Shown: positions 56,282 through 64,000 of the stretch, piece after piece
How positions within the stretch are numbered: position 1 is the first letter of the stretch
How the letters are laid out: each line of letters starts with the position of its first letter
Assembly: GCA_001414485.1 (NCBI GenBank)
Contig: LLEY01000069.1
Location: forward strand, 1 to 64,000
Source: Calycina herbarum
Taxonomy: Eukaryota > Ascomycota > Leotiomycetes > Helotiales > Pezizellaceae
Direction of reading: 5' to 3'
Length of the DNA stretch: 64,000 bases
Notes under the pieces: generated by a model
The model's database searches: none
What the model was told of the DNA's origin: nothing
What the model saw: the letters and a program-made list of their open reading frames with translations, nothing else
Translations under genes and position numbers: made by a program

Positions 56282-58456
56282 TTTCCTTGGCCCAAGAGAT
56301 GGGATGCATACTCGATACAAAAAACCGGGATTCAAGACCAGCCTCAGACTCTTCGCCCAACCACAAAACCAAAATCCAAAAGAATTTAGAAACAGGAATA
56401 AGATCTACGAAACCGGACCCAGGATGAGACAAAAGCACCAAGTAGAAGAATTCCCAAGCACAACCTGCATCTTTTTCGATAATCACAAACGTGCTATACC
56501 CTCACGTTGTTCAGATGTAACATGGTTATCATCCGAGTCCTCTCATTATGGAAACATTCACTGCCAATCCCCCAGTAGATACACCGGGGTTCTGCAGACA
56601 ATTGAAAGATGTAGGTGTTGCAAAGAAAAGTTCAGATGTTTATGAGGGGATGGGGGTGTGAAGGGGTCTTTGGTTGGTTAGGAAGGGGTTTAAGCGAGAC
56701 GGACATCCGTTGATGGGTCTTGTCACCCTCGTCACTGCGCAGAGCAGGGTTTCCTTTTTGGCGTTGGGACTTTTTTTCTGCTTAGATGGAATTGTCAATG
56801 ATCTACGGCTTGCTTGCTTGTGCGTCTGCTTACCGTTTCTCTGTGTACCGACCGTTATTCATTTGTGTAGAAACTCGGCAGTCCGGGGAGCCTGGTGAAC
56901 CTGGAGTTGTACAACACAACGAACCTAGCTCTTGCATGGCATATTCAAGATGTATTGTTTTCAAGGATGAGAAGCTATTAGGCAAAATATCTGGATTGTG
57001 GTTTTGGGTTAAGGAAAAGAAGGTTGGTGGGACTACATTCTGGGTTCTGTCCGTTACATGCCGATTTTGACATCTGGAGTTCTTGGCCTGGGCGAGACTC
57101 CAATTCCTCAAAATTCAGGAAGTAACAGTCTGAGGCTTTTGACATTGACATAAACAAAGCTTGACTACAAGTCCTCGGAGCCTTCAATCCCCATGCACAT
57201 GGTATCCCCCACATATTTCAAGCCCCGAGAAACCATCCTCATTCTGGTTAAATAACTGTTTCTCATGGTCGTGCGTTGTCCACCATCTGCCGTCAGCCGA
57301 CTCAGCTCAGCCCAACCTAACAACTCATACCGACTCCTCGGATCTTCTTACTTCGGGGTCCCCTTTCGCCTCTTACCTCACAGACAGTACGAGGCGCGCG
57401 AAGCCGTTCTGTTATTACTATTCAAATGTGTTGATTAGAAGTGTTTCTCGGAGGTCCTGATTGATGGGAGAGTCTAATGCAGGGCACTGATAAGGATACG
57501 ATCTGAGCCGATCTGAGCACCGTGAGCTAGCGTTTTACGGCGGATGAAATATTTTAGAAGGAGAAGCTCTTAAGTAATGAAAAAGCGTTGGGTTAAGGTC
57601 AACAGTCCGTTGAGGCATTAGTGATTGATTCGTTTGTCACGGGAATATTCTACCACGTGATTACCCCGATCTATATCCCTTTTCTCAGTAAAATTGTATT
57701 CACACGCTCTAAAGCACTTTAATTTCATGATCCGACAGAATGGAGAGGAATTCGTAGAAAGATCTGTAAATAAGCACATAGTAAATATCCAGTCTAACTT
57801 CAAATTTCAACAAGGCCCGCCAGCGGATGGTTCAATTCACTTTACTTTTTGGGAACTGTAGCAGATGATAGATGCCCTTTTGTTTCTGTTTTTCAGTAAC
57901 CAACTATCCCAGGCTGATTGAACATGGTTGTCCCAAAATATATGGGTAAATGTTTTAGATTCGCCGAAAGATTTAGGACAATGAAGTAGAATGTTCTAAA
58001 TAATTGAGAAGAATGAAAACAATATGTAAATAATATATTGGAAAAGGACATTACGTAAAAGGTAGGACAATTTTAGGGAACTCAAGAATATTTTTATCGT
58101 GTATCTATTAGAATGAAGTAACATTTTATGCACCAATAACATCACTGAGCCCTCACCAAAGATAATCCGCATCAATACCACATTAACTTGGCAATATAAA
58201 CCACACCCCCAAATGCAACTTGAATTCGCTGGACGCAGCTACTCCTTCTGAAAAAATCATGTACTTATGTCGTCTGGGTATCGCCATCTTCAACCTTTTT
58301 AAACTCGTTCTCGGTCCGGGTATGTATGGCGTGATTACAATCTATGATTTCTCAAAATAAACACCAAGACAAAACCCCCATATAGCGATGGGGCAAGGAA
58401 AGTCGTAGAAACATCAATGCAATGACAAAAGCAAAGAAATATGTTCGTTAAAAGTA
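56282..58456. other. Intergenic between peroxidase and multicopper oxidase
   Basis: No gene is supported; frames of up to 113 codons lack motifs. The sequence is mixed up to about 57800 and AT-rich from 57950 to 58200. Bases 58200-58456 should hold the multicopper oxidase 3' end. Confidence 0.45.
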
Positions 58457-60690
58457 TCAACATTGGTCCTTGTTCTTGCCCTTTGTACATGTTGAAGTGG
58501 CGGATGCTGCAGTTGTCTTCGTCTTATCCTCAGACTTGGTGGATGATGATTTAGGCTTGTCTTCGGACTTGGTGCTTGTAGCTAAAGTGGTGGGAACAGT
58601 GACGGCACTGCTTGCGGTATTTGTAGCTGAACTCGAGGGTGCTACTGTCGAGGAAGTCTTGGGTGGATTCTTGTAGTAGTCATCGAGTGCTTTTTCAACT
58701 GCTGCAGCATCTGGATATGCGTTCAAGTTTTGGAAATATGGCAGGAGGATGCTTCGGACTTGTCCGAGATCGGTTCCGCTGTATGACTTGGATCGGAATA
58801 AAGGTGCCATTGGGTCACTGAATGACACTGTATCGGGGTACCCAAAGCTGGTGAGGTCGGCATCGGTGACATTGAACGCTGCCATCATATCGTGATCCTC
58901 GTGGACGAGGTTGTGACAATGGAACATGTACACCCCAGGCCAGGGCGCGAAATTTGCGATCACTTCGACTTCCTCGTTGGCTCCCACTGTGATGAAGGAT
59001 TAGCATATATTACTATCGTTGAATCAGGGGACGAGAGAAGTTATCAATTGCGAAGATCCCCTCAATCACTAATAAAAGGAGTTCAAAAAGGGGAGCAAAA
59101 GGGAAAAGATACATACAGTATACCACGCTAAAAGTTATGGTTAGCATCAAGCTCCTCAGAATTGGAATGTTGACTTACTCCTTGAGGGCAGCTGCTTCGT
59201 ATGCCTGGAGTGATCTACCTGATCCCACTCGTGCGACAACCTGGAAATCGATGAGATGAATGTGAATTGGGTGACTCCATCCTATTAACACGGTCAGTTT
59301 TACAGTTCCTCACACAGCATTGTTCAGACATACCTCCAGATTTGTTGGTCAATCGCCATCTTTGCACTTTGCCACGTGGAGGGAAAGCAACAACACGATT
59401 CTTAACATCCTCAAACCCGACTCCATTAATGAGCCACTGTCCATTTGATCTCTCAAACGTAAAGGCTTGATCGACGGTAGTGCGAGGAGCTGGAATGGCA
59501 AGATCACTCAAGTGGCTGGAAATAGCTCCGTTTCCCTCTGTTGAAGTGACATCATTACCAACGACGAATCGAATAACCCTGTCTGTCGCCGGATAGTCAG
59601 GGTTGGTTTCGAAATCTCGTGCGTTCATCAGAGTGAGGTTCTTTCCCTTGTATTTATCGAAATCAATGACAATTTCGTATCTTTCTGCCATGGCAATGTC
59701 GAGTCCTTTCGTTGGAACAGGGTGGTCAAGATATCCAGCGTCTGCACCCACGACGGTAAATTCGATCTTGGTGTTGGGATTGGAGTCTTCGACCAAGTAT
59801 AGACTGTATGTCCGTGAAATGGAAGCATCCAACAAACGAAACTTGTATTTTCTGGGTTCGGTCTTCATGTATGGCCATGGCTGTCCGTTAACGGTATTCA
59901 CATCGCCGTAGAGACTGACCCGTTCATCCTTCGGGGAGAGAAGCTTGCCACTGGGTAGGAACTGCTTAGATGCGATCATGAGAGGAATGTCGTATTTGCC
60001 AGTTGGTAGCCCGAGCTTGTCTGATACAGCCTGGTCTTCCAAAATATAAAATCCAGCCTGTCCAAAATATGCATTTACAGCTGTGATTCCGATAGCGTGG
60101 TCGTGATACCAAAGTGTCCTAACTGGCTGGGCATTTGGATAGTAGTAATCTTTATACTCTCCTGGCAGAGTTACGTCTTCTGCCCATCCATCAAATGGCG
60201 TTCGAGAATATGATCCATGAAGATGGATCGATGAAGGTCGATCGTAGGCGTTAACAAATCGAACGACGGCTTGACGACCCTTGGTCATTTTAAGTGTGGG
60301 GCCGGGAGCTTGACCATTGTATCCGACATATGAAGTTGTTCCTAGGTCAGGGTAGGTCTGCTTGTCGAAAGCTTTGATGTTGATTTCATAGAAGTCAATC
60401 GACTCTCCGGTGGTTGAGTTGGTGTATGTAGTCGAAGGTGCTAGTTCGGAAGGAATGGGAAGTTCATATTGAAAGATGTATTTATATCTATAAAATTTGT
60501 TAGGTTTGCAGCTGAGTAATGTCCCCAATGAAAGATGCATTAGAGAAGACGCATCATTACACCGAAACGTGCATTTGCCGAAGTGATAATGCATATCTGG
60601 TACCTAAACTTACTCCGGCGAATCCCACTTCTTGATGCCAGCATTCACAAGTGCAGCCGCAGCCAAAATCAACCAGGTGCTGTATCCCAT
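58457..60690 (-). CDS. Bilirubin-oxidase-type multicopper oxidase, 624 aa
   Basis: Secreted multicopper oxidase that oxidises phenols or tetrapyrroles and reduces oxygen to water. Exons 60614-60690, 59334-60487, 59281-59179, 59127-59117 (an 11-nt microexon) and 58986-58457 sum to 1875 nt. A signal peptide ends near residue 17. Copper motifs are complete: HLHG at 114-117, WYHDHAIG at 153-160, HPIHIHL at 414-420, and HCHNLVHEDHDM at 471-482. Cys472, His477 and Met482 form the type 1 site with the same spacing as in Myrothecium bilirubin oxidase, whose axial ligand is Met. A Ser/Thr-rich tail of about 65 residues follows, with repeated KSEDK-type units, likely glycosylated. The microexon is supported because it restores the expected LKDVVYLGANEEVEV sequence. 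A very good assignment; the natural substrate is unknown. Confidence 0.94.
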
Positions 60691-60788
60691 TGTGAAAATA
60701 AGAGTCGTTTAAAGATCCTCAGAGTTCGTCAAGCGAAGGTAATGAGATAGTTGAGAAGAATTGGTCCTTCCTGGTCGCCCAAGCAGTC

Positions 60789-60803
60789 ATATATATAATA
60801 AAT
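60789..60803 (-). promoter_or_regulatory. Possible TATA box of the multicopper oxidase gene
   Basis: The AT-only run ATATATATAATAAAT lies about 100 bp upstream of the multicopper oxidase start codon and reads as a TATA element on the minus strand. It is the only such run in the near upstream region. Confidence 0.4.
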
Positions 60804-61834
60804 CATTTTGTTTTCCTCCCGTGGGCCACCCGTTCACACCGCCTAGACCGGTGAGATCGAGATAATCAGATGAGCCTGGAGCTGAGGCGAAAGCAGAGAT
60901 GAAAAAACCGCGAAGACCATAGTGGACGGGATACATGGCACAGAAAGTCGTGATGGCTGAAATGAGTGATCCAGAATTCCTCTCTGACTCTGTCAACATG
61001 CACGCCTCCAATACTGTGATGCACTATAGATCATGACACTTGCCGGCTCATAAAAAAGAGCCTCATGACGGCTGGACCCTGCAGATAAGCCTACCTGCGA
61101 AGATAGAAATAGAACAGTCATACCATAGGGCCGTAGGAGGGAGTGCAGAGTGACTAAGTCCCTTTGACAGCTCCGATTAAGGGTGAAATAAGCGAGACGA
61201 TTGCAGTCCTATAGGTAGGTCTCAGAACCAATGTCCCAGGAAGACCCCTCATTCGTATTCTCGTTGTTACTTTAGCCATTAGCATGTGGCAGAAAGAAGG
61301 GGATGAGTGGTTCTCGACCTTCGGTATACGAGAAAGAATGGACAACAAAGTTCTGAGTATCCTTGTGGTTGCGGATCTGGAGAGGGCGAGGACGAAAAAT
61401 GGTGGGTCTGCATCGGTCACATGATGCGTAAAAAACATTCTTCCGGCGCCGAGAGCTAGGTTTTAACCTCACTCGTCAACTTGCATGATATCAGGACCTC
61501 CAAAAAGGAACACGCCCGCTTCAATCCCCAGATCCGGAGTGGCGGAGAGCCGAAAACCAAGCAATTGCCTAGGCTTTAAGCGACACTTCAGACATTTAGC
61601 TCCTAGATTTACTTTGAAGACCTCTTTTACGTATATTCTCACTGCCTCCGGCTTTGTTTACCACCCGGCGATCTCAACTTGAGTCTGACATGATGACATG
61701 GATAACACGGATCCTAAAAATTAAGTAGGCAAGGTTGTTTTCTTTTACTACTAATGGACGGAAGGGTTGTAAAATTGATTCATTTATTCATCTTCTTTTT
61801 CCTCTACTTTCAACTACAGCTGTAACTGTTTATC
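60804..61834. other. Divergent intergenic region
   Basis: Holds the multicopper oxidase upstream region and the region upstream of the broken secreted-protein gene. Short frames only; no motif. Confidence 0.45.
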
Positions 61835-63941
61835 ATGTTGAGCCATATTTTTCTCGTTCTGTTATTATGGCTTGCGCCAATCGTCCACTGCCAAATCCCC
61901 TACGACCCGAGCCCGTTTGACATTATAAGGACAATCAATAGGTATGTACCATGTGAACGCCCAGATTGTGGCATTGCTAACGTCTTTTCATTATGTTTTT
62001 AGACCCAGGAGGTGCCTTGGCAGGTGGTTCCATCACTGTGGATGGTCTCGTCATTGTTGTACCAAAGAACCTTCTTGTCACTCTGCCGTCGATCACAGTG
62101 GCACGGCCCGAGATGTTTAACAATGAAGTCGCCAACCTTCCCGGCGGTATTCCTTGGGACGCCAATGTAAGTTCACCTCAGATCTCGAATTCAAGCACAC
62201 TTTGACTAAGCGATGCAGATTGTAGGAAATCGAGTTGGTGGAAAGTTTATCGCGGGGCTTGTATACATCGCTCAACGTTCAACGCAGACTGTTCAAGGAT
62301 TTGTGACCTCCATCGATATTGCTACTGGTCATTTCCAAATCAACAGCGGGACTGACTGTGTCATTAATGATCCCATTGGACGATACGGCCGTCCTTACAC
62401 AGCGAATCCGCTTTGGCAAGCAGATCCAGACAATCACAACATACACATGTAAATCTGGAGTTCCCATGTGCATCCCCAGAAGCAGTTCTGATCCTTTATG
62501 CCCATCTAAAAACCGTCCACTTGATTCCAATGGCGCACCCTTGGGCGTATTGTGAGTGCTTGTCAAATGATACTAGACGAGGACCCCACAACTGATATAA
62601 ATTTAGCACTTTTAAAGACCCGGCTACGATTGGGGCTAATGACCCAGATTCCCGGCTGATGGTGCCTTTGCTAGTAGGAGACTATGTTGAGGTCTCTGGT
62701 ACGTTCATAGGTGGTCGCCTGGAAGTTGACAGCTTGAATGCGAAGTATGCAACTTTTACACTCGTTCTCTTTTTTGATCTCTTGATCATGGTGGTCGTGA
62801 GGAAGTTTTATCCTTGCCCACTTTTGACTCGTTTAAGGAGAAATATATATGCTAACATGTTGCAGTCTACAATTCTTGACTACCCCGGGGACAAAACCAA
62901 TTATCTTTGAGTCGAAGAAGCAATATATACTGTCGTCACAACTCAAGGCGGGGCCAATGGAGAAACTCGAGCTGTTGTCTGGTCATCGGGTCCTACAACT
63001 CCATTCAATGGTTTGCAATTGATGTTAATTCCTGTACCGGAACTGTCACTGAACGGAATCTCAATCTTATGCAACCTACTTCAGGCGGTGCCCCTCTTGG
63101 AAGAGCAGTTTACAGGCTTGGAAAAACAGATGTAAGCCCGGCAACGAGACGAGTCGGTTTTCGGGTAACGTCGGGAGTTACGACAACCTCGAATAACATT
63201 ACAGCCGGCCAATATATCCAGCCAATTTTCTCATACACCTTTCCAGAGCTCACGGCCCTCGGAACGCTCATGTACCCCAACTTGTTTGATGGTGGGTGTT
63301 CTCCGAGTTCTTTTTGCCTCTTCCAGGTGGTTTCAGGGGGCTAAGACATTATTTCCTCCGCAAAAAACCCCTTCTTCCTCCTCATCCTCCTCAGGCATAC
63401 TTCTAGAAAGGGCAATACCGACTCCGATCTTCCGCAGTTGTGCCCTATCTCGCTCAGGGTTCTGGCCCATATGTCCCAGGAACATTCGGTTATCCTGTTC
63501 CAGCTACCGAGGTTATTGTTGCTCAGTTGAGTCCATGGCCAGGTACTTCAACTCCTGCGGTAACGGCCTGTGCCGCTAGACCTTCTTCAACTTCAACTTC
63601 TGCTAGTGCCGCCACAACATCGCCACCAAATACTCTCAGCACTTCTACCACTTCCTCTACTGCAGCCTCGACAATATCACCGGTGCCCAAGGATACCATC
63701 ACTATCTTATCAGCGACGCAGAATTCTCAGCGGGGTATCATTACAGTGACAGCATCCGCATCCAGCAACAATCCAAATGCCAAACTCTCAATGGCGGTGA
63801 CCGGGGCCAAATCCAATAAGTGCAACTACAATGACACAAAGTGGGAGTACATTCAGTCTCAGTGTCAGTGTAAAAAACAAGGGCAGCAGTGTTACAATTA
63901 CTTCTCAGTTTGGGGGCTCTGCAACCGTGGCCATCAAATGA
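61835..63941 (+). pseudogene. Broken gene for a large secreted protein
   Basis: It opens with an ATG and a clear signal peptide (SHIFLVLLLWLAPIVHC), then QIPYDPSPFDII. Coding-like blocks follow: PGGALAGGSITVDGLVIV, VGNRVGGKFIAGLVYIAQ, VPMCIPRSSSDPLCPSKN, LLVGDYVEVSGTFIGG, EEAIYTVVTTQGGANGE, WFAIDVNSCTGTVTERN, YLAQGSGPYVPGTFGYP and a Ser/Thr-rich tail ending SQFGGSATVAIK at 63941. They recall a family of large secreted proteins with a conserved YGRP...CxP core that I know only as uncharacterised. Some joins fit introns (62164-62219, 62550-62606, 62753-62865). Others need frame changes without an intron: near 62002 (phase misfit), 62448, 62910, 63000 and 63805. That many breaks indicate a decayed gene, unless this end of the sequence has many indel errors. 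Exact exon limits past 63290 are not resolved. Confidence 0.65.
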
Positions 63942-64000
63942 AACCAATCGAATATTCAATAATAATTAATCCATGTTTTCGAGCATCACCGCTATCACGC

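Overview
The window looks like nuclear DNA of a filamentous ascomycete (Pezizomycotina). Most genes carry several short GT-AG introns of about 45-130 bp, many with a CTAAC-type branch point. Several families are typical of these fungi: a GH54 arabinofuranosidase, a class II peroxidase, a bilirubin-oxidase-type multicopper oxidase, a STAND NTPase with a DUF7791-like region, a DUF6594 protein and a Dnt1-like nucleolar protein. A Leotiomycete/Helotiales origin is my guess from protein style and is not proven. Exon models were built by reading splice sites by eye and checking that the summed exon lengths stay in frame.

Layout. 0-11.5 kb is gene-poor. It holds a broken nucleotidyltransferase-like gene, the secreted arabinofuranosidase abfB, long AT-rich stretches, a probable short-motif (2EXR/F-box-like) gene and nested inverted-repeat elements (9.7-10.7 kb). 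11.5-19.4 kb holds NAD-specific glutamate dehydrogenase (GDH2) and kynureninase, divergent across 2.3 kb. 19.4-33.3 kb is mostly empty. It contains unplaced coding-like exons near 20 kb, a small three-exon C2H2 zinc-finger gene (24.6 kb), a retropepsin-like gene (30.7-31.5 kb), and an AT-rich island with a solo LTR flanked by a 5-bp target duplication.

33.3-54 kb is the dense part: ERJ5 (ER J-protein) divergent from a PRA1/YIP3-type protein, a disordered hypothetical starting only 26 bp after it, a DUF6594 membrane protein, an NLR-like STAND NTPase, a secreted SGNH hydrolase, a Dnt1/Net1-like nucleolar protein, a single-membrane-segment hypothetical, HIS1, and ribosomal protein S28 divergent from HIS1. 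54-64 kb is rich in secreted oxidative enzymes: a class II heme peroxidase and a multicopper oxidase, followed by a secreted-protein gene broken by several frameshifts at the right edge.

The housekeeping genes (GDH2, HIS1, RPS28, ERJ5, YIP3, kynureninase) are intact. The broken genes lie near the two window ends, the first beside AT-rich sequence. I see no tRNA, rRNA or CRISPR. No gene set here is clearly a new system. The best leads are the STAND NTPase with no repeat domain, the stand-alone retropepsin-like protein, the nested inverted-repeat elements, the tightly packed YIP3 gene pair, and the decayed secreted protein beside two oxidases.
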